Assembly (NCBI RefSeq): GCF_009805705.1
Contig: NZ_VSMB01000001.1
Span: forward strand, 186,001-250,000
DNA length: 64,000 nucleotides
Direction of reading: 5' to 3'
Source: Ruania rhizosphaerae
GTDB lineage: Bacteria; Actinomycetota; Actinomycetes; Actinomycetales; Beutenbergiaceae
Of this stretch, positions 15,143-23,657 are shown piece after piece; positions within the stretch are counted from its first letter, which is position 1; each line of letters begins with the position of its first letter. Below the pieces are notes generated by a model, which saw only the letters and a program-made list of their open reading frames with translations, did not search any database and was not told the origin of the DNA. The translations under genes and the position numbers were made by a program.

Positions 15143-17127
15143 CACCACACCACCGGCAGCCAGACCGACATCTCCGACGGCCCGCGATTGCTCCAGGCGT
15201 AGTAGGGCACCAGCCGCACACTCGCCCGCCGCAACGGGGTCTCGTCGACGTCGCCGTAGAGCCCGTCGGTGGCGGGCGGCAGGATCGCCACCTCCGTCTC
15301 CAGCGCGGTCACCTGCTCTGCTCCGATGGTCATCTGCACCGGGTGGGGCTGGGCGCCGCGCGGCAACGCGATCTGCTCGAGCCGGACGCCGTCGGGAAGC
15401 TCATGGCTCTCCAGGCAGTAGACGACCGGGCCGCGCTGCACGGCCACCTGGTTCGTGATCTCCTCCGCCAGCCGGTGCCCGCGCACGATCCGGGCCGGCA
15501 TCGGCAGGTCGAGCGTGATCTCGTCCCCGGCCTGCCACTCCCGCTCGATGCGCGTGTAGCTGGAGGGTCCGCTCACCTCGAGCGGGGTCCCGTTGACGGC
15601 GGCCCTCGCCCCGCGCGCCCAGCCCGGGATGCGTAGGTGGACCGGCAAGGCACCAGCGGCCTCGGTGACGGTGAAGGTGATGGCGCCGTCCCAGGGATAC
15701 TGGGAGTTCTCGGTCAGCACCACCCGAGCCGCGTCGCGCTCGCCCCGGATCTCCGATCCTCCGTATTGGTGCACGTACAGGCCGTCCGGGCCGACCGAGG
15801 CGATGCGTTCGTGCATCTCGGAGAGGGTGCGGGCGATGTTCGGGGGGCAGCAGAAGCAGCTGAGGTAGGGCTGGCGCAGTCGTTCGTCCGAGGGCGGCGG
15901 CTCCGGCGTCGGACGCAGCGCGGTGTCCCCGGCGCGGCGCAGCGGGAAGGGCAGGTCGCGGACCTGGCGCAGCGGGTTGGTGTAGAAGTAGCTGGCTCCG
16001 TCGAGGCCGATGCTGGCGAGCAGGGCGTTGTAGGCGATGGTCTCGATCACGTCGGCGTAGCGCGCCTCGGGGCGCAGCGCCAGCATCCGCTCGGACCAGA
16101 AGATCATGCCGATGTGCGCGCACGACTCGTTGTGCGCCGTCGTGTTGGGCAGTTGATAGGCCCGGCCGTAGGCCTGGTGGACCCGGCTGATCTCCTTCTG
16201 CCAGGGGTAGCCGTCCGGGGAGGCGCCGTCGTAGAGGGCGCCGCAGCCGCCGGTCAGGTAGAGCTTGGTGTCGACCACGTCGTTCCACAGCCGTTCCAGC
16301 ACCGTCTGCAGTTCGCCGTCCCCGGTCTCGGCGACGAGGTCGCTCAGGCCCGCATAGAGGTAGTTCGCCCGGACCGCGTGGCCGGTGACGACTGTCTGCT
16401 CGCGGACGGGGATGCGGTCCTGATTGTCGTCGCCGCCTTCGTCGAACTCGTCGCGCACCCGCAGGAACGCCTCGGCGAGGCGCAGGTAACGGGGATTCGA
16501 GGTAGCGCGGTAGAGGTCGATGACGGCCATGTAGTGCGAGGGGCAGATCGCCGACTTGGCCAGTTCGGTGGGCTTGTCGGTGGCCAGCATCTCCAGGAAG
16601 CCCGCGGCCTTCTCGGCGACGTCCAGGAGGGTGGTCGAGCCGGTGACGGCGTGGTGGCGGACGGCCACGGTGATGAGGTGGCCGAGGTTGTAGGTCTCGA
16701 AGTTGAAGCGGTCGGCGAGGGCCTGGACCTGCTGCTGCCGGCGCTCGGCGATGGCGGTCGGGGTGTGCAGGTACCCGTCTTCGCGCTGCACCGAGGCGAT
16801 GAGGCGGCCGAGCTCCTCGATGCGGGTGGCGAGCTCGTCGTCCCACGCGAGTTCGAGTTGCACGACGGCGGACTCGAGCCACTTGTAGGTGTCACCGTCC
16901 ATGAACGGCGGGCCCTGGTGCTCCCCCTCCTCCAGCCCCGCAGCGATCTGGAAGTTCCGCACGCCGGGGCTGACAGCGGGATCGCGCAGCATGGCCTCCA
17001 TGCTGGGGACAGTGACCTCTCGGGTCCGACGCGCGACACCGGACCAGAAGCCACGTCGCCAGCGCGCACCGGCTGCCCCCAGAGGAGTCCAGGGCGCATG
17101 CGCACGGGTGGGGGATGTGGCCGTCAT
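15142..17127 (-). CDS. GH127-family glycosidase (DUF1680; beta-L-arabinofuranosidase-type)
   Basis: 661 residues from ATG 17127 (AAAGGAC upstream). No signal peptide, so it acts on imported oligosaccharides. The (alpha/alpha)6 barrel carries the GH127 zinc-thiolate site: Glu334 and Cys336 in NESCAHIG, and Cys426-Cys427 in SCFCCPPN, where the first Cys of the pair corresponds to the nucleophile in characterised enzymes. C-terminal beta domains follow (LRIPGWA, then GPVVYCLE). Most characterised GH127 enzymes release beta-L-arabinofuranose; a Bacteroides member is known to release aceric acid from RG-II. It is first gene of a three-gene operon with a RuBisCO-like protein and sugar-acid kinase, which hints that the released sugar may be a branched or acidic pentose (inference). 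Its promoter has the shared TGCAT box. Confidence 0.87.
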   Translation of the reverse strand: MTATSPTRAHAPWTPLGAAGARWRRGFWSGVARRTREVTVPSMEAMLRDPAVSPGVRNFQIAAGLEEGEHQGPPFMDGDTYKWLESAVVQLELAWDDELATRIEELGRLIASVQREDGYLHTPTAIAERRQQQVQALADRFNFETYNLGHLITVAVRHHAVTGSTTLLDVAEKAAGFLEMLATDKPTELAKSAICPSHYMAVIDLYRATSNPRYLRLAEAFLRVRDEFDEGGDDNQDRIPVREQTVVTGHAVRANYLYAGLSDLVAETGDGELQTVLERLWNDVVDTKLYLTGGCGALYDGASPDGYPWQKEISRVHQAYGRAYQLPNTTAHNESCAHIGMIFWSERMLALRPEARYADVIETIAYNALLASIGLDGASYFYTNPLRQVRDLPFPLRRAGDTALRPTPEPPPSDERLRQPYLSCFCCPPNIARTLSEMHERIASVGPDGLYVHQYGGSEIRGERDAARVVLTENSQYPWDGAITFTVTEAAGALPVHLRIPGWARGARAAVNGTPLEVSGPSSYTRIEREWQAGDEITLDLPMPARIVRGHRLAEEITNQVAVQRGPVVYCLESHELPDGVRLEQIALPRGAQPHPVQMTIGAEQVTALETEVAILPPATDGLYGDVDETPLRRASVRLVPYYAWSNRGPSEMSVWLPVVW

Positions 17128-17166
17128 TGGCTGTCCTTTCGCGTCATCACTGGATTGCGACTCTGC

Positions 17167-17217
17167 CGACAGGCTAGCCTGAGGGTGCAACTTCTCGCAA
17201 TCGTGAATCATTATGCA
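17167..17217 (-). promoter_or_regulatory. regulatory box and promoter of the GH127 operon (box 1)
   Basis: On the minus strand, TGCATAATGATTCA (17217-17204) is followed after 3 bp by a -35-like TTGCGA, an 18-bp spacer containing GTTGCACCCTCAG, and the -10-like TAGCCT. The box sits in the middle of the divergent region, so it can also influence the Asp/Glu-racemase-like gene. Closely similar arrangements occur at 46878-46923 and, reversed, at 33067-33118. Confidence 0.65.
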
Positions 17218-17270
17218 TGGTAAAACGGTTGCCCTGGCTTTCTCACCGACTCAAAGGAGAAGATCGGACC

Positions 17271-17969
17271 ATGACCTCCACTCCGCACGCACCGGCCGTC
17301 GCATCGACACCCACGCCCGCCACCCGAGTCGCCTTCCTGCACACCGGCGCCGTCGTCATCCCGCCCGTCATGGAACTGGTCGGCGAGCAGCTGCCCGGCC
17401 TGAGCACAGTCAACTACCTCGACGACCGGATCGTCGCCGACCTCGCCGATCCAGCCCGCCAGGACTCCGTGCCCGAACGCCTCGCCGACCTCGCCGCCGC
17501 CGCCAAGTCTGCCGGGGCGGACGTGCTGATGTTCACGTGCTCCTCGATCTCCCACCTGGCGACATCGACGGCGGAGCAGGCGGGGATCCCGGTGTTGCGC
17601 ATCGATGAGGCGATGGCGGATGAGGCCGTAGCCGGCGGCGGCCGGGTGACCGTGCTCGCGACCCTCCCGACGACGCTCAACCCGACCCTCGCGCTGCTGC
17701 GCGAGCGTGCCGGGATCGCCGGCACCGAGCCGGAACTGACCAGCGAGGTCATCCCGGGGGCGTTCGAGGCCGTCGCGGGCGGGGATCGCGCCACCCACGA
17801 CCAGCTGGTGGCGGAAGCCATCGAGCGTCACGCGCCGGAGAGTGACGTGGTGGTGCTCGCCCAGGCCTCGATGGCCTCGGCAGCCGAGGCGGCGCAGGTC
17901 ACGGTACCGGTGCTGACGAGCCTGCGGCCGGGGATCTCGCGCCTCGCCGAGCGGGTGCAGGCGGGCTAG
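17271..17969 (+). CDS. Asp/Glu racemase-superfamily enzyme with a single active-site cysteine
   Basis: 232 residues from ATG 17271; AAAGGAGA lies 11 nt upstream. Racemase-fold pattern: AFLHTGAVVIPPVMEL at the start, FTCSSISH with Cys90, PVLRIDEAMADEA, VTVLATLPTTLNPT, VVVLAQASMASAAEA. Classical two-base racemases have a second Cys in the last segment; here that position is Ala199 or Ser200. Members with one cysteine include the arylmalonate decarboxylase type and isomerases, so racemisation is unlikely. It is divergent from GH127 and shares its regulatory box, so it probably works in the same pathway, perhaps as an isomerase, decarboxylase or lyase on a sugar-acid intermediate (inference). Confidence 0.7.
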   Translation: MTSTPHAPAVASTPTPATRVAFLHTGAVVIPPVMELVGEQLPGLSTVNYLDDRIVADLADPARQDSVPERLADLAAAAKSAGADVLMFTCSSISHLATSTAEQAGIPVLRIDEAMADEAVAGGGRVTVLATLPTTLNPTLALLRERAGIAGTEPELTSEVIPGAFEAVAGGDRATHDQLVAEAIERHAPESDVVVLAQASMASAAEAAQVTVPVLTSLRPGISRLAERVQAG

Positions 17970-18112
17970 ATCGCCGCGAGGACAGCGCCCTCAACAGCTG
18001 GCGATGGCCAGAACGAACCCTCACGCGTGGTGAATCAGAAGGCGTGCGACCAGCCTCACGGCCGAGTGTCAGTATCCAACCCAAACGGGGGTCAGCGCGC
18101 GTCACGGCTGAG

Positions 18113-18142
18113 GCTACCTCGGGTCAGCTGACCCGAGGTAGC
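18113..18142. terminator. 30-bp perfect palindrome between convergent genes
   Basis: The half-site GCTACCTCGGGTCAG (18113-18127) is followed directly by its exact complement (18128-18142). It ends 8 bp before the stop of the isomerase gene and lies after the racemase-like gene, so it should act as a terminator for both strands. Confidence 0.8.
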
Positions 18143-18150
18143 AAGTCCGT

Positions 18151-18882
18151 TCACGCGCACTTCTGCAGGTACCCCAGACTGGTAGCGATGCCCTCGAAGA
18201 CGTCGCCGTCGTAGTCGTCGAACTCCACCACGCGGACCGCCTCCGGAGCTGCGGCCAGGATCGCCTCGACCGGGGCCTGACCGGCACCCGCGGGCAACTG
18301 CGCCTTGTTGTCACGCGTGAGCGGGCCGTCCTTGACATGAATGTGCGTGACCCGCGACCCGAGCCGCTCCAACAGCGCCGCAGCGGAGACGCCACCCACC
18401 TCGGCCCAGTACGTGTCGACCTCGAGAATCACCCGCTCATCGAGCGCAGCAGCGAAAATCTCCAGCGCGGGAGTGCCCTCGATCTCAGCAAGCTCCCACC
18501 AGTGGTTGTGATAGCCGATCCTCAAACCATAGTCCGCTCCCCGCACGGCAAGCTCATTGAGACGAGCAGCCAAGCCCTCCACGGACTCCCGGGACTCCCA
18601 CTTGTCACCGCCGAGCCCTGGCTCGATCACAGTGGTGATACCGACGGCTTCGGCCGCTTCGAAAGTCGCAACAGGATCGCTCGCCTCCAACAGACTTGCA
18701 TGGCCCGAGGAGATGTTTAATCCTGACACCCGCCGCGCCTCGCGGTACTCGTGAACCCTATCCACAAATCCGTATGCCTCTGCCGAGCGATACCCAATGT
18801 CGGCAACTCGGCGGAGCGTGGCGGCGATATCGATGGCCATTTCATTGCGCACAGAGTAGAGCTGTACAGAGATGCTATTCAT
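18151..18882 (-). CDS. sugar phosphate isomerase/epimerase (xylose-isomerase-like TIM barrel)
   Basis: 243 residues from ATG 18882 (AAGGAC upstream). AP-endonuclease-2/xylose-isomerase-like barrel: SVQLYSVRNEM at the start, RRVADIGYRSAEAYG, and the expected metal-binding segments TTVIEPGLGGD, IGYHNHWWEL, ILEVDTYWAEVGG and VTHIHVKDGPL. Family members isomerise, epimerise or dehydrate keto-sugars and inositols. It is last gene of the esterase/CUT1 operon, 90 bp after the aldo/keto reductase; together they may oxidise and isomerise a released monosaccharide. Substrate not identifiable. Confidence 0.8.
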   Translation of the reverse strand: MNSISVQLYSVRNEMAIDIAATLRRVADIGYRSAEAYGFVDRVHEYREARRVSGLNISSGHASLLEASDPVATFEAAEAVGITTVIEPGLGGDKWESRESVEGLAARLNELAVRGADYGLRIGYHNHWWELAEIEGTPALEIFAAALDERVILEVDTYWAEVGGVSAAALLERLGSRVTHIHVKDGPLTRDNKAQLPAGAGQAPVEAILAAAPEAVRVVEFDDYDGDVFEGIATSLGYLQKCA

Positions 18883-18972
18883 GCGGAGTCCTTGTCACGT
18901 TATTTATCGGCACTTTCCTGCAGGATCCGAGATCTAATCAGTCTGGGTCTGCGAGCATTGTCCAGACCAAAG

Positions 18973-19968
18973 TCACCGTCGCTCGGGAGGGTCCTGCCAC
19001 GTGCTGTCGTCCAACTCGACCTGCTCTAATTCTTCCCAGATCCGGTCCTCGATCACGACGTCGGCCAACTGCACCGTCTTTTCATGCTCTTCGACGCCGA
19101 GCATTCCGACCACCGTGGAGGTGACTCGCGGGTCACGAAGTGACCACTGCAGCGACGCCGCAGCGATCGGAACATCCGCCTCTTCAAGTAGCTGTCCAAT
19201 GATGTCGACCGCCGCCAGCAATGCTGGCGCAGCATCACCGTATGCGTAGCGCCTCCGCCGGCTGGGCCACGCAGCGAGCAGACCACCGCCGTAGGGCGCA
19301 GCGTTGTACACGCCGACACCCGCCGCTGCTGCCTCGTCGAGCAACAGATCCGCGGATCGATCCACCAGCGTGTAGCGATTGTGCGTCATCACCGCCTCGA
19401 AGTGGCCCGTGCCCAGGTACCGGCGGAGCAGACCTGCGGGCCCGCCGGAGATGCCGAGGTGGCCGATCGAGCCGGCATCACGCATCTCCAGGAGCGCGGC
19501 GAGCGGACCCTGAGGTTGCGTGATATCGCCCCAGCTCGCGTTCTCAGGGTCGTGGAGAAAGCACATGGGTATTCGGTCGAGCCCGAGGCGCTCACAACTC
19601 TCGCGGACGGATTCTTGCATGCGCTCGTACGAAAACGTCCCACTCACCCAGTCGCGATCTGCCTTGGTCTGTACCAGCACAGTTTCTGTGTCGGGATGGG
19701 TTCGCAGCGCGGCGCCAATGCGCCGCTCGCTCTCGCCGAAGCCGTAGTTGTTGGATGTGTCCAGTACACGCACCCCGCCGCCGGAGAGAATCAAGCTGGC
19801 TAACGCGGCGGTCTGCTCGGCGCTGGGGCCCGTGCCATCAGCGCGATCCTGCCAACCAGCAGTACCGGCTGTCACAGCGGTGACCTTCAGGCCCGTCGAG
19901 CCCAGCTCTCTGAGTGCGAACGCCCTCGGGGTCGCAGGACCAGGCATGACTTCTCGTTCGGCATTCAC
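18973..19968 (-). CDS. aldo/keto reductase, aldose 1-dehydrogenase-like
   Basis: 331 residues from GTG 19968, 9 bp after the permease stop, with a GGTGA upstream; ATG at 19947 is a second candidate. AKR tetrad visible: Asp and Tyr in VLDTSNNYGFGES, Lys in VLVQTKAD, His in CFLHDPE. C-terminal SLQWSLRDPRVTSTVVGMLG is the NADP-binding segment. The subfamily resembles D-threo-aldose (L-fucose/galactose) 1-dehydrogenases. In an uptake operon it probably oxidises the imported aldose. Confidence 0.8.
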   Translation of the reverse strand: MNAEREVMPGPATPRAFALRELGSTGLKVTAVTAGTAGWQDRADGTGPSAEQTAALASLILSGGGVRVLDTSNNYGFGESERRIGAALRTHPDTETVLVQTKADRDWVSGTFSYERMQESVRESCERLGLDRIPMCFLHDPENASWGDITQPQGPLAALLEMRDAGSIGHLGISGGPAGLLRRYLGTGHFEAVMTHNRYTLVDRSADLLLDEAAAAGVGVYNAAPYGGGLLAAWPSRRRRYAYGDAAPALLAAVDIIGQLLEEADVPIAAASLQWSLRDPRVTSTVVGMLGVEEHEKTVQLADVVIEDRIWEELEQVELDDSTWQDPPERR

Positions 19969-19977
19969 TACGTCAGA

Positions 19978-20907
19978 TCACCCCTTGATGGCGCCGGTCA
20001 GCATGCCTTTGGCGAAGTGCCGCTGGATGAATGGATACACAAGCAGAATGGGCAGCGTTGCCAACACCACCACCGCCATTTGCACCGACTGACTCGGAGG
20101 CGCGGGAATGTCGGTGCTCTGGAGATTTGCAAGCGACGATCCCTGAATCACATACTGATTCAATACCACCTGGATCGGCCACTTCGACGAATCATTGATA
20201 TATATCAGGGCGGTGAAGTAACTGTTCCAATAGTTCACGGCGTAGAAGAGCCCGATGACAGCAAGTACGGGCTTCGAAAGAGGCAGCACGATGCCCGCGA
20301 AGATCCTGAAGTCGCTCGCTCCGTCGATTCTCGCCGACTCGAGCAAGCTGTCCGGTATCCCCATAAAGAAGTTCCGAACCACAACCATATTGAAGCCGGA
20401 CAGAGCTACTGGCAGAATCAGCGCCCAGAGACTATCTAGTAGACCAAGAGACCGAACCAGAAGGTAGTTGGGGATGATACCGGCACTGAAAAACATTGTG
20501 AACAGCACCAGCAGTAGCACTGCTTTGGAGCCTGGTACGGCGCGAGTCCGGGAGAGTCCGTACGCTAGCGTGGTGGTGAGGAAGAGCGACAGCAGCGTGC
20601 CGACCACAGTGACAAGGACGGAGACCATCATTGCCCGGGTGACCACGTCTCCACTAAGAATCGCGCGATAGGCCTCCAGAGAGAAATCAGTTGGCCAGAA
20701 GCCACGCATCTGCGAGTTTCGAGACGCGAAGCTCATCGAGATGATATAGAGGAATGGGTACAGCATCACGACGACGATGGAGCAGATCACCGCCGCCTTC
20801 ACTGCCTGCATTCCTCTGGACGGTCGGCCAAGCCAGAGCGGCCGACGCGACAGCCTTCGCGATCGAGTGGATGCTTCGCTTCTCGCGGATGCCACGAGCT
20901 CCGCCAT
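19978..20907 (-). CDS. CUT1 ABC transporter permease (YtcP/AraQ-like)
   Basis: 309 residues with six membrane segments after a basic N-terminus. The EAA loop is ESARIDGASDFRIFAGIVLPLSKP near residue 200. The MLYPFLYIISMSFAS opening and FSAGIIPNYLLVRSLGL segment are typical of YtcP-type permeases that pair with LplB. The ATG at 20907 overlaps the previous stop by 1 bp (TGATG). It works with the LplB-like permease and the large binding protein of the same operon; the ATPase is presumably a shared MsmK-type protein encoded elsewhere. Confidence 0.88.
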   Translation of the reverse strand: MAELVASARSEASTRSRRLSRRPLWLGRPSRGMQAVKAAVICSIVVVMLYPFLYIISMSFASRNSQMRGFWPTDFSLEAYRAILSGDVVTRAMMVSVLVTVVGTLLSLFLTTTLAYGLSRTRAVPGSKAVLLLVLFTMFFSAGIIPNYLLVRSLGLLDSLWALILPVALSGFNMVVVRNFFMGIPDSLLESARIDGASDFRIFAGIVLPLSKPVLAVIGLFYAVNYWNSYFTALIYINDSSKWPIQVVLNQYVIQGSSLANLQSTDIPAPPSQSVQMAVVVLATLPILLVYPFIQRHFAKGMLTGAIKG

Positions 20908-21893
20908 CAGTAGACCCCTCCAGTACCCATGCGTTTGGCAAGTCTGTTAGCGGCGAGCACAAGCGCCGTGCCGAGAACGCCCTTCACGAGACCGGCTGCG
21001 CTCGCCAAGCCCCAGTCGCCTCCGATCACACCTCGAAAATAGACGAAGGTGTCGATCACCTGTGCGGCGTCGCGCCCAACAATCGGCTGCTGCAGTAGCA
21101 ACTGCTCGAATCCGACGGTGAGAACGTTGCCGACTGTGAGAACGAGAAGCAGGGAAATGACGGGCAGCATCCCGGGCAACGTGACGTGCCACATCTGCCG
21201 CATCGGCCGGGCACCATCAATCGCAGATGCCTCATAGAGTTCTTGCGGGATCGCCGAGATGGCCGCGAAGAAGATGATCGTCCCCCAGCCGATATCCTTC
21301 CACATCACCTGGGCGGTGACGAGCAGTTTGAACGTATCCGGATTGGACATGATGTTCACGCCTTCGAAACCGAGAGAAGCGAGAAGCGCCGCTACCGGAC
21401 CCGCTCCGCCCAGGATCTGCTGCCAGATCGAAATGACAATGACCCACGAGATGAAGTGAGGAAGATACACGACAGACTGGACCCAGCGCTTGATTTTGCT
21501 GGAGATGAGACTGTTCAGCAAGATGGCGAGCGCGATGGGCGCCGGAAACGTGAAGATGATCTGCAGGAGCGCGATCAGCAACGTGTTGACGATTGCGGTG
21601 CCCAGCTCAGGGTCGGTGAAGATGCGTGCGAAATTCTCAAGACCGATCCAAGGCGAGCCGCCGATCCCGAGGAACGGCGAGAACTGCTGGAATGCGACGA
21701 CGTTACCTGCGAGCGGAACATAAGCGAACAGAAGAACGAACGCAAGGCCGGGCAGGATGAACACATACATCTGGCGCTCGCGCCAGATGCGGGTGCGGAG
21801 CGCGGCCCTACGCCGCCGACGCGGCTGCCGGCGACCGTCGGACTGCGGCTCCGGCACCTTCGTCTGTGTCCGCTCGGTGACAGTCTCAGTCAT
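20907..21893 (-). CDS. CUT1 ABC transporter permease (LplB-like)
   Basis: 328 residues. ATG at 21893 chosen because the sequence upstream lies inside the binding-protein gene; the two genes overlap by 8 bp. Arg-rich cytoplasmic N-terminus (about residues 20-45), six membrane segments, EAA loop YEASAIDGARPMRQMWHVTLPGM near residue 215. LplB/YtcP transporters commonly import oligogalacturonides, rhamnogalacturonides or other complex oligosaccharides. A 22-bp near-perfect palindrome lies within the coding sequence at 21768-21789. Confidence 0.88.
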   Translation of the reverse strand: MTETVTERTQTKVPEPQSDGRRQPRRRRRAALRTRIWRERQMYVFILPGLAFVLLFAYVPLAGNVVAFQQFSPFLGIGGSPWIGLENFARIFTDPELGTAIVNTLLIALLQIIFTFPAPIALAILLNSLISSKIKRWVQSVVYLPHFISWVIVISIWQQILGGAGPVAALLASLGFEGVNIMSNPDTFKLLVTAQVMWKDIGWGTIIFFAAISAIPQELYEASAIDGARPMRQMWHVTLPGMLPVISLLLVLTVGNVLTVGFEQLLLQQPIVGRDAAQVIDTFVYFRGVIGGDWGLASAAGLVKGVLGTALVLAANRLAKRMGTGGVY

Positions 21894-23586
21894 TCGCGGC
21901 GAGCAGTTCTTCGAGTTCGGTCCGGATCTGGTCGCCGCCGGCGTTCCGCCACTCCTGTCGCCAGTCCTCAAGCGCGTCGAGGGGTGACCGACCGGAGACG
22001 ATCTGGTTGCGCCAGTCCTCGTGGATCTGGGTCAGCCTCGCTCCCATCGAGGCGCCGCTCGGAGGCGTCAGGCCCAGAACAGGGCTGTCGACAGCGGCAG
22101 AGGTCACGTGTTCCATCTGTGCCATCAAACCCTCGGCACGGTGGCCGTTGTCTTCATCGAGGGTGATGACTGAGGGTCCCTGGACACCGAGCCACGTCAA
22201 TCCCTGACGGTTGGTCTGCGCTGCCGCGTCATCGATCGGAACGATTTCGCCGTCCGCTCCCCGTTCCCAGTTGTAGCCTTCAACACCCATGCTGAGGAGC
22301 AGTTTCTCCTTCGTCCCGAATGGCGCCGCCCAGAAGTCGAGGACGCCGAGGAGTTCCCGCAGCCGATCAGGGTCGTCGGAGACCGACGCCGGGAATCCAC
22401 AGATTCCCCAGTAGCCGTTGCCAGCCGGAACGACGATCTCGCCTCCGTCGTGACCTGGCACCAGGAGGAACTCACACTGCGCGCCTTGGACGGTGAGTTC
22501 AGCCTGGTTCATCCCCTGGGTGGCCAACCAGGAGGCGTCATCGGCCTCGAAGAAGGTCTTGCCGTCCATGAAGAGTTGCTTGGCGTTGTTGCGTTGCGCG
22601 CCAGTTCCGAGGGCGAGGCCATCGGGATGGAACGACCCGTCGCTCCAGACTCCTGCCAGCCACTCGATCGCTGCGGCGTAAGCATCAGTCTCGACGAAGT
22701 TGACCAGTTTGCCTGAGCCGTCCAACTGCCAGTCGGTTCCCACCCGGAACATCCACCTGGCTGCCAACTCGATCTCGTAGGTGCCGAGCCCGGCGACGGG
22801 CCACAGGTCGAGGCCCTCCGCCTCGGCGTAGGCGGTGACCTCGGAGAACGCCTCACGCAACTCCGCGGCGTCAGCTGGCTGCCCGCTCAGGCCGATGGCG
22901 TCGGCAATATCGCGGCGCATCACCGTCGCCTTCGTGATTGTCGGGTCGGTCCTCGGGACTCCGAGGATTCGCCCTTGCTTCATCGAGTTCTTCCACGAGT
23001 GCGTGGGGATGTTGGCCAGGTTCGGGTAGTCGAGGACCCCGTCGCCTCCCAGCACTTCGCTCAGGTCGGCGAACGCGCCGTCGGTGATCGCCTGCTGGAC
23101 GGCAGGCTCGCCGTCCTGCAGAAACATGATGTCCGGGAGGTCACCGCTGGCGAGCGTCGTGGCGATCTTCTGCTGATAGTTCTCGCCCGACGCGTACCCA
23201 GGCTGGAAGTCGACGTTGAGGCGCTCGTTGAGCTCCTGCCACACCGGGTTCTCCGGCAGAGCGTCCGGCGGGGCGAACCACAGCATCTGCAAGGTCGTCA
23301 CGCTCTCACCGGACCCCGGGGGCTGCTCAACACTCTGCCAGTACTCCGCCGGCCGCGTCGTGTACACAGGCCGGATACCCGGGATGGAACTGTTGATGGC
23401 TTCGGCATCCGCCAGCGGCTGGGCCCGGTACGTCGGAACGGTGGCCGGCCCAGCGGCGGAACCATTGCCACTCGGCCCACCATTTCCGGAGCTGCTCCCA
23501 CAAGCGGTGAGTCCAAACGCGGTTGCGCCGGCCGCAGTCAGGCCGACACCGAGAAGGCTGCGGCGCGAGATGTTGCTGCTAATCAC
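21886..23586 (-). CDS. large CUT1 solute-binding lipoprotein, Tat-type signal
   Basis: 566 residues from GTG 23586, preceded by AAAGGAGAAGAACA. Signal SRRSLLGVGLTAAGATAFGLTAC combines a twin-arginine-like pair with lipobox LTAC, so it is probably exported folded and lipidated. Mature protein is a type-I/LipO-like binding protein (TTLQMLWFAPPDALPENPVWQ, NERLNVDFQPGYASGENY, GDLPDIMFLQDGEPAV). The 550-residue size is normal for LplA-like proteins that pair with LplB/YtcP permeases. Ligand likely an oligosaccharide. Confidence 0.87.
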   Translation of the reverse strand: MISSNISRRSLLGVGLTAAGATAFGLTACGSSSGNGGPSGNGSAAGPATVPTYRAQPLADAEAINSSIPGIRPVYTTRPAEYWQSVEQPPGSGESVTTLQMLWFAPPDALPENPVWQELNERLNVDFQPGYASGENYQQKIATTLASGDLPDIMFLQDGEPAVQQAITDGAFADLSEVLGGDGVLDYPNLANIPTHSWKNSMKQGRILGVPRTDPTITKATVMRRDIADAIGLSGQPADAAELREAFSEVTAYAEAEGLDLWPVAGLGTYEIELAARWMFRVGTDWQLDGSGKLVNFVETDAYAAAIEWLAGVWSDGSFHPDGLALGTGAQRNNAKQLFMDGKTFFEADDASWLATQGMNQAELTVQGAQCEFLLVPGHDGGEIVVPAGNGYWGICGFPASVSDDPDRLRELLGVLDFWAAPFGTKEKLLLSMGVEGYNWERGADGEIVPIDDAAAQTNRQGLTWLGVQGPSVITLDEDNGHRAEGLMAQMEHVTSAAVDSPVLGLTPPSGASMGARLTQIHEDWRNQIVSGRSPLDALEDWRQEWRNAGGDQIRTELEELLAAND

Positions 23587-23657
23587 TGTTCTTCTCCTTT
23601 GAAGGGTCCTGCATTCTCTATGGGGTGGGCTCAGTGGACGTGCGACATACGACACGT

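Noticed and set aside
15637-17223. 528-codon plus-strand frame across GH127
   Set aside because: Antisense to a gene with intact zinc-thiolate active-site motifs. Composition is Val/Gly/Asp-rich without domains, typical of a shadow frame.
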